DNA from: Loripinus fragilis
Lineage: Eukaryota > Mollusca > Bivalvia > Lucinida > Lucinidae
Direction: 5' to 3'
Length of the DNA stretch: 64,000 nt
Assembly (NCBI GenBank): GCA_964019695.1
Contig: OZ026516.1
Location: forward strand, 101,742,368-101,806,367
Shown: piece by piece, positions 19,801 to 27,910 of the stretch
How positions within the stretch are numbered: position 1 is the stretch's first letter
Layout of the letters: every line of letters starts with the position of its first letter
Program-made: the position numbers and the translations under genes
Notes under the pieces: model-generated
What the model was told of the DNA's origin: nothing
The model's database searches: none
Seen by the model: only the letters and a program-made list of their open reading frames with translations

Positions 19801-21645
19801 ATACAGTTATCAATGTGCTGCCTCATTGTATGTCTGATTGCATAATGCATATATATTCATATATTTCAGCTTCTGCTTTCTAGGTTACCCGTGTTATATG
19901 TATCTACATATTTTTTTTCAGACAATAATTTTCATCCGAGATAAGAATGCCCGAGGTCAGGAGATATCAGGTTATATAGATTATGCCCACAGAATGAAAA
20001 CAGAAGACTTTGAACCTTACTTCGCTGGCAGAAAAAGATTGTTACCCAGACCATCAGATTTAAGGTACAGTTACACTACAAATCAAATTTAATACTCTCA
20101 GATTACAATAATATACAGTAAATGATACTTTTCTTTTTGATTTGCAAATAAAATTTGGTTATCAAGGTTTGATGTCACAAAATGTCTGTTTTTCCCCAAT
20201 CAAGAAAAGATTTTTAGAGACCACTACTACTTATGAGAAACAATGACCTGAAGGATACTTATCACTTGTGCTTGGAATAAATAATAAAAAAAATTGAGGA
20301 GTGTGACTATAGAAATTATTTCATGATCAATCTCTAATCCTTGAAAATATGGGGACGGGAGCGAGCTCGCGACCCCAGGATCTGCAGTCAGACTCGCTAC
20401 TGACTGTGACATGCATGTTTGTACCACACAGCTGATGTAAATATTTTATTTCAGTTTCTATAACTGGGAGACACAGACATCCACCTCCAATCCGACACCC
20501 AACTATCAGGTCATTGCCGAGAATGCTTCTGGCTTACTCTTCAAGAATAAAAGAGACAGAAAAATAATCAATGTAGATCCAAAGGTAAACTATACATTCT
20601 ATTTCTTAACACTTTGCCTACTAGTGTCGTCTGCTGATAACTTGCAAACAGTTTGGATCCAGATCAATATTGTTGGACACTCTGATGGTATTCCTGAAAG
20701 AAGTTTTCGTAAAATTTGATTTTGAAAAAAAAATCAGCAGACACAAAAATGCATGGGTGAAAGTTCAAAATTTCCAAAAACCTAAACTTCAGAAATTCAA
20801 AACTTAAGACTTGCAGTATGCCTACAACATATTTACAATATCAATTTTAAGCGAACAATTTTCTTTAGATTAACTGAAAGTAAAATCAAGACGCTATTAT
20901 AAAGAGCCTAATTCAGTATATTGACTATTTAAAGTCAGTCTCAAAATCCTGAATTCTTGGAATAATCTTGAAAACTTTAACCCATGTATATGAGACAGCA
21001 CACACAAGATATTATTACATTGTCAACAAAAACTCAGACAAGCCTGCTCATCAACACAGTTTCACTGAAGTATTGGCTGCTTACACATGCAAAGTATAGA
21101 ATTAGGCCAAGGTCCAAACAAAAACTAGATCCTTACCACTGCTGGAAAGTTGTAAAATGGTCATTTTTTCTATAATTCCTTTGTACTATTGTCCATTTAA
21201 AACAAGATTAACTTATAACACAATCCATTCCTATGGCTACAAACATATTGTTATAAAGGAACTGCACTATATCTAGGGTAAGCCTAGGAATAATGATGTT
21301 ATAATCATCTGATACCTGTTTCCAGGGCTTTAGTTTAGAGAAAACAGAAAAATATTTTTCTTATTTCTCAACCAAAACATATGTTGTGGGTACTCAAAAG
21401 AACCGTCTCAATGAGAGGATTCTTTTGAGCACCCAAAACATATGCTAAAAATTATGAGTAAGAAAATATTTACACTATTACGCTGAAAACTTTTGTTTAT
21501 CTAAACCTGCGTGTTTCCCTTCTGTTTTCAGATTCCAAGTCCAGGCGATAACTCCACAAGGTGTGTAATAACATTTAATGAAGACGAAGGCCCTTGTTAT
21601 ACCCAAGTTGTCATCTATGACCATATTACAAGACGGAAAACTTAA
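4502..21645 (+). CDS. CFAP299: Cilia- and flagella-associated protein 299
   Basis: Complete spliced gene. The coding exons are 4502-4609, 6645-6775, 18653-18743, 19922-20064, 20455-20584 and 21532-21645. All introns are GT-AG, the phases join, and the coding length is 717 nt including TAA, giving 238 residues against 233 in human. The product belongs to the DUF4464 / CFAP299 family: conserved ciliary proteins linked to motile cilia and to sperm development in mammals, biochemical role unknown. Landmarks in order are [18 protein letters not shown] (exon 1), [18 protein letters not shown] (exon 2), [19 protein letters not shown] (exon 4), [18 protein letters not shown] (exon 5) and [12 protein letters not shown] at the end. 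There is no signal peptide or membrane segment. ATG 4502 was chosen because the family starts there; an in-frame ATG at 4415 would add 29 unrelated residues. Intron 2 (11.9 kb) is swollen by mobile DNA. Confidence 0.95.
4796..4872 (-). repeat. tRNA-like head of a SINE
   Basis: On the minus strand: an A-box-like GGTAGCTCAGTGGTTAGG, a 30-base spacer, then a B-box-like CCAGGTTTGATCCCC. The acceptor arms do not pair, so it is not a working tRNA. The downstream 200 bases may be the SINE body. It lies in CFAP299 intron 1. Confidence 0.55.
5300..6565 (-). pseudogene. Decayed LINE ORF2 3' half with RNase H domain
   Basis: The main frame (6465-5950) shows a type I RNase H fold signature: FTDGS (Asp77), GELVAIK (Glu118) and PDSQSAV (Asp148). 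After a stop and a one-base shift near 5945-5950 the product continues as [20 protein letters not shown]. Here the usual last catalytic Asp appears to be Ala. Further pieces ([14 protein letters not shown], then [17 protein letters not shown]) sit in shifted frames down to about 5310. The frame also reads upstream of 6465 to about 6560 through one TAG. RNase H after the reverse transcriptase is typical of I-group LINEs; the core is absent here, so this is a 5'-truncated dead copy in CFAP299 intron 1, ending 80 bases before exon 2. Confidence 0.7.
6645..6775 (+). CDS. CFAP299: CFAP299 exon 2
   Basis: Acceptor TTTACTTGCAG, donor GTAAGTAG. Encodes [18 protein letters not shown] and the basic [16 protein letters not shown] stretch, ending with two bases of a Lys codon completed by exon 3. 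Confidence 0.95.
6817..7070. mobile_element. Family C foldback element
   Basis: Centre GATCAGACTGCTCCTAAGGA reads into its own reverse complement. Arms carry GCAACACTATGAACCCTG and matching GAGTTCATATTATTTGC. The rest of intron 2 to 8190 holds nothing I recognise. Confidence 0.6.
8193..8279. repeat. (ATTT)n microsatellite
   Basis: About 20 copies of the tetramer with one irregular stretch near the left end. Confidence 0.95.
8283..8470. mobile_element. Family B foldback element
   Basis: Full-length copy: GGTTTAAATAAACAAAAAA at the left, centre GTCTCGGTGAGACGGTTC, then GGTTGAGAAATAAGAAAAT and ACGCACTCTTAAATGCTAAAG at the right. The following 8471-9187 is unremarkable AT-rich intron apart from a family D-like GATCCAGATCAGGCCCG near 8690. 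Confidence 0.75.
9188..9283 (+). repeat. Left inverted arm of the 7-kb structure
   Basis: Contains TTTCCCATTATCGGATTTTA, CATCACGTGATATCGGC and CAATTGGACTACTTCCGG. It matches the reverse complement of 16081-16174 with only a handful of substitutions. Confidence 0.8.
9497..9734. repeat. Internal hairpin of about 240 bases
   Basis: TTATTTCCGCTGCTGCTGA...TTTCCCTGCGGGTCTA is mirrored by TAGACCCGCGGGGAAACACC...CAACGGAAATAA. It contains an open frame with no recognised product. Confidence 0.6.
10779..10828. repeat. (CA)n microsatellite
   Basis: About 25 uninterrupted CA dinucleotides. Confidence 0.98.
11100..11225 (-). repeat. Subterminal unit, left copy 1
   Basis: Reads GCTCCCCCCCCCTAGGGAA, GCAGACATATCCTATCTT, AAGAGATGTTTGCACTCTG, GGGGCGTTAGTC, then a GTTACA motif. 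It is a close inverted match to 15740-15876. Confidence 0.8.
12020..12140 (-). repeat. Subterminal unit, left copy 2
   Basis: Same order as the other copies: TGCAGACATATCCTACCTTA, AGAGATGTTTGCACTCT, GGGTGTTAGCCTGT, then ATACGTATGTTACC. About 910 bases from the first copy and in the same orientation. Confidence 0.75.
12380..13015 (-). pseudogene. Decayed coding remnant inside the 7-kb structure
   Basis: Pieces in shifted frames, in order on the minus strand: [18 protein letters not shown] with [11 protein letters not shown] (12815-13015), [19 protein letters not shown] (about 12711-12795), [18 protein letters not shown] (about 12600-12650) and [13 protein letters not shown] (about 12450-12510). 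The order resembles, from memory, an uncharacterised animal transposon-associated protein family with an IDG start, an NK...IRFL block and an EEADTR motif, which looks PIN/FEN-nuclease-like. Here the acidic motif is changed and several stops intervene. Neither function nor family is proven. Confidence 0.3.
14664..14795 (+). repeat. Subterminal unit, right copy 1
   Basis: AGTAACATATGTAACA, GGCTAACGCCCCGAC, AGTGCAAACATTTCTCATTA and CTGCAGAATTCCATAGGGG: the left units in reverse. Confidence 0.75.
15024..15150 (+). repeat. Subterminal unit, right copy 2
   Basis: AGTAACGCATGTAACAC, CAGACTAACGCCCCAAC, AGTGCAAACATCCCTTATT and TCTGCAAAATTCCCTCGAG. Its upstream flank is duplicated at 15205. Confidence 0.75.
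15740..15876 (+). repeat. Subterminal unit, right copy 3
   Basis: AAGTAACGTATGTTACAGG, GACTAACGCCCCGGAGC, ACAAACATCTCTTAAAAGA and TCTGCAAAATTCCCTAGGG, then a G-run. It is about 1,075 bases from right copy 1, and the 14285-14790 and 15360-15870 blocks are direct repeats at that spacing. Confidence 0.8.
16081..16174 (-). repeat. Right inverted arm of the 7-kb structure
   Basis: Read on the minus strand it gives TTTCCCATTATCGGATTTTA, then CACGTGACATCGGCTGG and CAATTGGACTACTTCCGG, matching the left arm. 16175-16999 of the intron holds nothing I recognise. Confidence 0.8.
17000..17218. mobile_element. Family C foldback element
   Basis: Starts with TTAACCCTTAAAATGC and ends with GCATTAAGGGTTAA. 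Inner arms CGTCTGCTG / CAGCAGACGA, centre AGCAGTCTGATCTGGGTCC. Confidence 0.8.
17740..17965. repeat. Interspersed repeat shared with 35400-35590
   Basis: Shares GGTATTTTTCATTTTTATT, GAACATTCTGT, the GATCAGATG palindrome and GCACTGTTTGTCTATGT-like sequence with 35400-35590. A short piece also occurs near 32655-32740. A small palindromic DNA element is likely. 17219-17739 and 17966-18369 hold nothing else I recognise. Confidence 0.5.
18370..18612. mobile_element. Family E foldback element
   Basis: TATGAGCCGTGACATG at the left and GGAAATCACATGTCACGG at the right, with AAGCCTCAGATCAGCCTG opposite GATCAGAGCCTTTGCT. Confidence 0.75.
18653..18743 (+). CDS. CFAP299: CFAP299 exon 3
   Basis: Acceptor TGTGTTTCAG, donor GTGAGTAG. 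Encodes [18 protein letters not shown] and [10 protein letters not shown], corresponding to the family's middle segment. Ends in phase 0. Confidence 0.95.
18765..18930. mobile_element. Family D foldback element
   Basis: GCCCGACAAAATGTCGGGC centre with flanking GAACCCAGATCAG and ATTAGGATCCAAAC arms; 22 bases after exon 3. Confidence 0.7.
18964..19110 (-). mobile_element. S1 SINE, internally shortened
   Basis: On the minus strand: GTGGCTCAGTGGTAGAGTG (A box), GGGTTCGAGCCTCACC (B box), TGTCCTTGAGCAAGACA, then tail TGGGACGTAAAAGAATC. The middle of the body is deleted. Confidence 0.75.
19497..19704. mobile_element. Family A foldback element
   Basis: CAGTAAAACCTGTGTAAAAC to GGTTTTACTG-type ends with TA on both sides. 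Hairpin centre AATGCTCCAAGGGGAGCATT. In CFAP299 intron 3. Confidence 0.85.
19922..20064 (+). CDS. CFAP299: CFAP299 exon 4
   Basis: Acceptor after a T-run, donor GTACAG. Encodes [19 protein letters not shown], then [15 protein letters not shown] and the basic [12 protein letters not shown]; ends two bases into a Ser codon. This is the most conserved stretch of the family. Confidence 0.96.
20301..20435 (-). mobile_element. S2 SINE fragment
   Basis: Minus strand carries GATCCTGGGGTCGCGAGCTC (B-box region) and TGATCATGAAATAATTTCTA, as in the complete S2 copy at 53646. It ends 20 bases before the exon 5 acceptor. Confidence 0.6.
20455..20584 (+). CDS. CFAP299: CFAP299 exon 5
   Basis: Acceptor TATTTCAG, donor GTAAAC. 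Encodes [36 protein letters not shown] and INVDPK. Ends in phase 0. Confidence 0.96.
20612..20985. repeat. Family D half copy plus an interspersed repeat
   Basis: 20612-20745 has CAAACAGTTTGGATCCAGAT without its second arm. 20745-20985 (GCATGGGTGAAAGTTCAAAA to CTCAAAATCCTGAATTC) matches 36415-36665 in the same orientation. Confidence 0.55.
21323..21508. mobile_element. Family B foldback element
   Basis: CCAGGGCTTTAG to TTTGTTTATCTAAACC with the AACCGTCTCAATGAGAGGAT centre. It ends 23 bases before the exon 6 acceptor and so supplies the bases just upstream of the pyrimidine tract. Confidence 0.8.
21532..21645 (+). CDS. CFAP299: CFAP299 exon 6 (terminal)
   Basis: Acceptor TTCTGTTTTCAG. Encodes [18 protein letters not shown], then [14 protein letters not shown] and TAA. 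PGDNSTR and the final VVI-DH-TRRK are family hallmarks. Confidence 0.96.
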   Translation: MPSPGDNSTRCVITFNEDEGPCYTQVVIYDHITRRKT

Positions 21646-21719
21646 TATTTCTCTTTTTTTTCTCTTTTTGAACTACTTTACAGAAACTGTGATATAAGTG
21701 TTTTCCTTCTTCACTGATA

Positions 21720-21951
21720 CTGTAAATTCGGAAATTTTCGCGCGGGTTTTATTTTCATGAAACTTCGCATATGCGAAGTTTTATATGCGAAGTTTTGTGT
21801 AAAATAAAACCCTCGAGAAATAGCGAAATCACTCTGTTGTCTACTGATAAAGGTAGAACATGCCCTAGTCGATGATTTCAGGCGTCGCAAATATTTCTTT
21901 TAACACTATTCGCGAAAATAAAATTCTCGCGAAAAATTTCCGGATTTACAG
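21720..21951. mobile_element. Family F foldback element in the CFAP299 3' UTR
   Basis: Starts CTGTAAATTCGGAAATTTTC, ends GAAAAATTTCCGGATTTACA-G, TA on both sides. Contains the hairpin ACTTCGCATATGCGAAGT. It lies between the CFAP299 stop and the first AATAAA. Confidence 0.8.
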
Positions 21952-21979
21952 TAGGATATATGTTATGATTGCAAAGAAC

Positions 21980-21985
21980 AATAAA
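21980..21985 (+). terminator. Polyadenylation signal for CFAP299
   Basis: AATAAA, 335 bases after the stop codon; the first canonical signal I see downstream. Confidence 0.5.
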
Positions 21986-22041
21986 GTTTTGCACCTGCAA
22001 TGGTTTATATACAGAAGCAGGCCTCCAGATGAGAGGGAGTA

Positions 22042-22195
22042 ATTGAAAATTATTTTTCTTATTTCTCAATCAAAACATATGTTGTGATTACTCAAAAGAA
22101 CCATCTCGATGAGACGATTCTTTAGAGCATCACAAACAAATGTTTAAATCGATGGGTAAGAAAATAATTACAATTTTACGTTTAAAATTTCCTTT
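22042..22195. mobile_element. Family B foldback element
   Basis: CTTATTTCTCAATCAAAACA, centre CATCTCGATGAGACGATTCT, right flank GGGTAAGAAAATAATTACAA. 22196-22582 holds nothing else recognised. Confidence 0.7.
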
Positions 22196-22582
22196 TCTGA
22201 ACCTATGAGGAGTGAAAGAGCATGTGATTGAAGGAAATAGAAATCAAGAGTTTGTCTAAACCTGAAATGGGAAATGCTGGCTTATAGATTTTGCATTTCA
22301 ATAATCATGAATCTTTATATATTATGAAATGTGATCAATCATGTTAATATTTGTTACAAAATGTAATAAATCTTGAATAATTCTATGCTACTGCATCATT
22401 TTCTTCTACAAATACTGATGCTTTAGAGATAAAAAAAAAATAACAAATTTTACTCATTTCCTCAACTTTTCTGGACATTTATATGAAGGCCACAGCCCCA
22501 TACCAAATTAGCATTAACTGCTGAAATTCTGGAATCCTCCAGTTTGGACCCCAGGGCTTGATTGGCAGGATTTATGTAGGGG

Positions 22583-23178
22583 CACGCCTTGCATTTGCGC
22601 TCTTTTTGCAATTAGCGATGATATCTTTTGCACACTTTTTGTGATTTCAATTGCGCACAAATTTCGCACCCCAATCAGGAGCAATTAGTGATTAGTGTCC
22701 GTGAAACAATGACTTGTATAGGTAACCGTGCCCGTACAATGAAGTCAGTGACATTTTCATTGATTTTGCTTTTAAATGTTGTTCAAAGTTCTTTCTTCAA
22801 ATGTACCATATAAATGGATTATGCAATGGACATTATGTTCCTTCAGTGTTCATGTTGTTACCTAGAAAGTCAGAGAGCATTTATAGTAGCATGTGGAGTG
22901 CCATACGATCTTTATGTGAAAGACGTGATTGAACCCTTGAACCTACCACCCTTCTAAAAGACTTTGAAGATGCTATGCATACAGTGCTTAAGAAGGCTCA
23001 ATGCACCTTTAAAAACGAGTTAAAACTAGCTGTAACACCTTTCAACTAGCTTAATAACCCCTAAATTATTTTTAATGAGGTGTGAAAAAAGTGTGCAAAA
23101 GATATGCAGAATCGTGCGCAAATGAAGGAATCAATGTGCGCAAAAGATATACTGAAGCGCGCAAATGAAAAGCGCCAG
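22583..23178. mobile_element. hAT-like non-autonomous element with 8-bp target duplication
   Basis: Flanked by perfect direct repeats TGTAGGGG (22575-22582 and 23179-23186). The ends are imperfect inverted repeats: CACGCCTTGCATTTGCGC at the left against CTGGCGCTTTTCATTTGCGC read inward from the right. Further GCAAAAGATAT / ATATCTTTTGC matches lie just inside. An 8-bp duplication with short TIRs is typical of hAT elements. It encodes nothing recognisable. Confidence 0.7.
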
Positions 23179-23424
23179 TGTAGGGGATCACCAGAGATAA
23201 TTACATATAAAATATATAAGCTGTGGGCTTCATGGATTCAAAGAATATTTTTTAAAGTTTTTCCTCATTATAAGTCTAATGGAGCTATATGTTGCCATTG
23301 TAATAAAAGTTCTAATCCAATCAGCACCAACCCTTAAGCAGCCTTTCCCTCTGCTTGATGATGCTTTACATGAAATTTGATCATAATTAAGCCAACTGAC
23401 TTGAGATATACTTCATTGAAATGT

Positions 23425-23505
23425 GAACAGATGACGATGACAGACGGACAACAGATCATTGGCATACTAAAACTTCACTTGAGCCTTCGGCTCAGGTGAG
23501 ATAAA
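23425..23505. repeat. 3' end remnant of a composite tandem-repeat element
   Basis: GACGGACAAC, then CACTTGAGCCTTCGGCTCAG and GTGAGATAAAG, the same hairpin end seen at 31560-31595 and 45100-45136. Confidence 0.65.
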
Positions 23506-23703
23506 GATGCCACCTAGTCGAAATTAATGGTGTATTTGAGGATATAGCTACAGTCCTGCCTGCCAAGAGTGACAGTGATGTCATCCTTTGTAAACAAAGT
23601 TATCAGGGACTTATAATCGATAGATTACCTGTGTATTAATCCTATCCACAGGATAGGATTAATGCACAAGTGATCTATCGATTTGCATAGTCATATTGAA
23701 TGC

Positions 23704-23899
23704 CGTAGGGAGCTTAGTGGCTCAGTGGTAGAGTGCTTGACTCGAGACAGAGGGGCCGTGGGTTCACGGCATCACTGCGTTGTGTCCTTGAGCAAGAACA
23801 TTAATCCTAGTTTAGTACTGGTTCAACCCAGGAAGGCCCATCCCTTTATAACTGAAAAATTGTTGATGGGACGTAAAGAATCAAATCAAACAAACAAAA
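23704..23899 (+). mobile_element. S1 SINE with 11-bp target duplication
   Basis: Flanked by ATATTGAATGC at 23693-23703 and 23900-23910. Head: TAGTGGCTCAGTGGTAGAGT (A box), GGGGCCGTGGGTTCACGGC (B box). Body: TGTCCTTGAGCAAGA and TTAGTACTGGTTCAACCCAG. Tail: GGGACGTAAAGAATCAAATC and AAAC repeats. Promoter boxes in this order mark a tRNA-derived SINE. Confidence 0.88.
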
Positions 23900-24157
23900 A
23901 TATTGAATGCAGAAAATAACTATTAAAAACTTTTTCCCTTTTATTTTGTATCCCACATCTCACAGATCAGGATTATAATAACAAAAGTAACAAGTTACAA
24001 TTTCAACAATATTTTCACTGGTTTCACTCAAGATACTTAAAGCCGTTTTCACATTAACCCATCACCTCATAGACACCTTTTAAGGCTTTTGCAAACAGAG
24101 CAGACCCAGATCAGGCTGATCATGGTCTACCCTGTTTGGTTGTGGAAATATGATGCA

Positions 24158-24301
24158 TCAGGCCTCAAGATTATAAAACTTGAGTTTATTCTCAAACTCA
24201 AAATAAATCGCAATAATTGGCTGCTTGCGGACACTTGTCGATCATTGCGCTTTATTTGGAGTTTGAGACTGTACTCAAGTTTTATAACCTCGAGGCCTGA
24301 T
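24158..24301. mobile_element. Family G foldback element
   Basis: CAGGCCTCAAGATTATAAAA at the left mirrors TTTTATAACCTCGAGGCCTG at the right. Inner arms TCAAACTCAAAATAAA / TTTATTTGGAGTTTGA. Confidence 0.8.
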
Positions 24302-24665
24302 CCTACACTAGTGGACCTAACAAGTAATTTCTTTGTTCTAAGTACCAACATGAAAATTTAAATAATTTCATAGTGGGTGGAGCCTAGCATGAATATTCAT
24401 GAAGGAAAGGGTTAAAAAAGAATCACCCTTCATACAGGGATCAGAAGGGCAGTTCTGATACATATTTGTTGTTATGGAGCAAATACCTGCATCAACCAAG
24501 TAATTTTTGTCTTTCTGTTAGATGCTTGCTTAAAGGGGAATGCAATATTAAAAGCAAATGAATCGGAGATGCAATTCCTTATTAAACCACGGGCTGTCGA
24601 TCCAAACCAGATAAAAATTCAAACGGTCTGTCTCCACTGGCGTTTTAGAACTCTTGATTTAAGAT

Positions 24666-24905
24666 TTGAGCCGCAACATGTGATTTCCAACAATGTGGTA
24701 TTTTGTCAAGTGTAGACTCAGACGAGCCTGTGCGGCCTCCTTTTTAGCTTAGAAACTCCAAATGATGTTCAGTCAGTAGCTTAACACTTATAGAATATCC
24801 AAGCGACTAGCAAAGGCTCTGATCAGATTGTGCGTATGCCAGGCTGATCTGAGGCTTTGCTGGTCACACATACCACATTGTTGGAAATCTCATGCCATGG
24901 CTCAT
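24666..24905. mobile_element. Family E foldback element
   Basis: TTGAGCCGCAACATGTGATT to AAATCTCATGCCATGGCTCA, with the CCAACAATGTGGTATTTTGT and ACCACATTGTTGG arms. Confidence 0.8.
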
Positions 24906-24991
24906 TTTCCAGTTGCTATAACTTTTTTTACGTCTGATTTTGATCAAATTTGCATTAAAATGGCCAATGTTTTGTTTTGTACATAGTCATT

Positions 24992-25199
24992 GGTTTGATT
25001 CTTTACACCCCAGTCAACAGCTATGGTTATGTTGGGATGGTCAGTTCACCTAACCACATTTTTTCCTGGGCAAGCTTGACTAAGCAGTTAACCAGAACTT
25101 TGTGCACATACTTTCACTTGTAACTGACAACAACCCCTGGATCTGCAGCCAGACACGTATATGCAGCCAGACACGTTACAGACTGCGCTACATGGCCCG
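24992..25199 (-). mobile_element. S2 SINE, truncated head
   Basis: Read on the minus strand: GCAGTCTGTAACGTGTCTGG, a locally duplicated CGTGTCTGGCTGCA, CCAGGGGTTG, then GTTAACTGCTTAGTCAAGC and TGGGGTGTAAAGAATC. The B-box region is lost. Confidence 0.65.
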
Positions 25200-25332
25200 G
25201 TATATTGTCATTGAATTTAGCACTCCCCTTCACGACATGTTTAAATGTATTCCATATTTATGAAATGATTTTGATGCAGTTTACAAAAAATTCTATTCAA
25301 TACATGACCCAACCTATGCGATAATCCCTGCC

Positions 25333-25416
25333 AGCATATGATCATGGGCCGCCATCACCACACCAGCAAAACGCCATCTGAATGGCGTTTTGCTGGTGTG
25401 ACGATAGTGGCCCCCT
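25333..25416. repeat. Short perfect-arm palindrome
   Basis: ACACCAGCAAAACGCCAT then ATGGCGTTTTGCTGGTGTG. Second member of the palindrome at 2033-2110. Confidence 0.75.
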
Positions 25417-25641
25417 TAATTGTATGCTTACTGGAATGGTACTTATAGCACATTTAATGCCATTCTTGAAATAAGCTTGCTCAGCTTTCTACTGATGTTA
25501 GGTGTTAAGTGTTTGAGTACCTAGAAAATTATTTAAATATATCCGTATATTCATGATGATTCAGCATGTTTGTCATATTTCATCTTCAAAAGGTGTGTTG
25601 TGTGTAACTTCCTCCAAATAGTATCCTCATTACGCCTCCAG

Positions 25642-25797
25642 ACCTGGCCCCGAGGTTTTAAAACTGGAGTTCATTCTCAAACTCAAAATATAGCGAAATG
25701 ATTGGCTGCTTGCGGACACGTGTCCACAAGCAGCCAATCATTGCGCTTTATTTAGAGTTTGAGACTGTACTCAGGTTTTATAACCTTGGGGCCTGGT
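25642..25797. mobile_element. Family G foldback element
   Basis: CCTGGCCCCGAGGTTTTAAA at the left against TTTATAACCTTGGGGCCTGG at the right. The centre is an exact hairpin (ATTGGCTGCTTG / CAAGCAGCCAAT around GGACACGTGTCC). 25798-26803 holds no feature I can support. Confidence 0.85.
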
Positions 25798-26803
25798 GCT
25801 ATAATTTACTCTCAGTAACTTCTAGCCCTATCTTGAAGAATTTTCATGGTCCCAAAGTGTTAGAGTTATTGACATTGGCTATATACAGTTTGGTACTGGA
25901 ACAATGACAAAAAGAAACAAGATAGGAAAACATTTTTCAGGTTTGTCTGGTTGTAAAGGGAAAACAATAATCAAAGTTTGAAGCCAGTGACAAAATTTTG
26001 ATAAAATATACATCATCATTAGATCATTTGATAAATAAATAAATAACAATTATCTCATGTTGCATACATCATTATAGACTGGTATCAGACCAGTAAATAA
26101 AGCAGTAGTAAAATATGTGCACATACATAAACAAGCATACTCTACTTCCGTACCAATTTTCACTATCTGATTTCCACCGAAGGGGAAGTAATAAAGTGTC
26201 ATAGATTTTACTCTTCAGTACTTTCAGTAAGGAGTCCTAAATACATGTTTATCATATGATGTTACTGTTATTCAAGGGATAACGTCATGTCATAAATTAC
26301 CACACTGTACATAACACTTTCGGCGGGAACAAGTAATGTTATGATAATATCCATGACTACAGTGCAAATTTTCATTGAAATAAACATACCTTGAAGGTGA
26401 TAAAATCACATTTAAAAGGTCATATGATAAACAGAATCTTAAACTCATGATCATTTCATATTAAATCAAATACTTGCCAAATGCTTGTTTAACAAATTTC
26501 ATATGAAATGATCACTTGTGTAAGGTCCTCTATATATGGCCTGAAGCCAGACTAACATCAATAAGACAGTTATAGAAAGATTCAATTATCACTGAAATGG
26601 TTTAAGGTAATTAACTGAATGATTGTAACCTCTGCAAAATTGCGCAGGTTTCATATTTTGTACATTTCTCGCAATCGTGACAGCAAAAAAAGAAAAGGGG
26701 GCAGCACAGATGTTTTTATGCAGTTCAATTTTCAAAGATGTTGTCAATTCATTCTTGATAGTATTGGTGAAGTGCATATGGATTCCCACTGCATAATTGT
26801 ATA

Positions 26804-27010
26804 CAGTAAAACCTTTGTAAAGCGGCCACTCAAAAAAAGACAAAATAAAGATCTTAATAACAATTGGCAGCTTAATGAAGGTCACAAGTATTGCAGAATG
26901 CTCCCATTGGAGCATTCTGCAATACTTTTGACCGACATTAAGCGATAATTGGTCTTGAAAACCAATTTGTTGTCTTTTTGAGACAAGGCTGTTTTACACA
27001 GGTTTTACTG
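26804..27010. mobile_element. Family A foldback element
   Basis: CAGTAAAACC to GGTTTTACTG with TA on both sides. Centre AATGCTCCCATTGGAGCATT. Confidence 0.85.
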
Positions 27011-27205
27011 TAGAAGGGTAAAGAGCTAGACACACCAGGCTGCAAAGTGTTTTTTTAATATAAAAATACTTTTTGCCAAATCAATATCAATTAAGTATCA
27101 TGGCCTTAAACTGCTTGAAAATATAATTATGCTAAAGTCCTGTTCTCACTGTTCCATTGCTGGTCCTTATACAGCAGGATGATCCAGACCTTTTTTTTGT
27201 TTTTT

Positions 27206-27394
27206 TATTTGATTCTTTACATCCCATCAACAATCTTTCATTTATGTAGGGACGGGTCTTCTTGGGTCAAACCGGTACTAAGCTAGGATTAATGTGTATT
27301 GCTTAAGAACAAAATGCAGTGACACCGGTGAGGCTCGAACCCGCAGCCCCTCAGTCTCGAGTCGGGCACTCTACCAGTGAGCCACTGCACTACC
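27206..27394 (-). mobile_element. S1 SINE
   Basis: Minus strand: GCAGTGGCTCACTGGTAGAG (A box), GCGGGTTCGAGCCTCACC (B box), AGTACCGGTTTGACCCAAG, GATGGGATGTAAAGAATC tail. 27395-27774 holds nothing else recognised. Confidence 0.85.
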
Positions 27395-27774
27395 CATGAT
27401 GATCCAGACATGACTGACTACTAATGACTGGACCATTAAATTATACAACCTGACACGCATGCATACAGATATCTTGACAAATGCATCCCCACATATATTT
27501 CTTGCATACCAAACATTTTATTCCCCACACATATGTTCTCTTTCATACAAAAATATTTTAATCCCCACACATATGTTCTCTTTCGTACATATAAGTTTTA
27601 AACTGATTTATATTTAATTTTGTGATACTTATCACAGTATATTTAATATACAACAGGAGATATGCAAATTTTATATAATATACATGACCCATACAATAGT
27701 TTAAATAATAATTTACAATGGAATTCTTATAATAAGCACATCAAATCACACATCAAACCTGGGTTTAAATCTTT

Positions 27775-27910
27775 CTATCTGATAACCTTGACAAACAGTT
27801 TGGGACCCAGATCAGGCCCGACAAAATGTCGGGCCTGATCTGGATCCAAACTGTTTAACTCCATGATTGCATTCAGGAAAGAATGTTCTTAAAAAGTTAA
27901 TTTAAAAAAA
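27775..27910. mobile_element. Family D foldback element
   Basis: AAACAGTTTGGGACCCAGAT, the GCCCGACAAAATGTCGGGC centre, GATCTGGATCCAAACTGTTT. 27911-28830 contains no gene or repeat I can name. Confidence 0.8.

Noticed and set aside
26589..26948. Overlapping frames of 108 and 109 codons on both strands
   Set aside because: Caused by the palindromic family A element at 26804-27010; no domain or splice partners.
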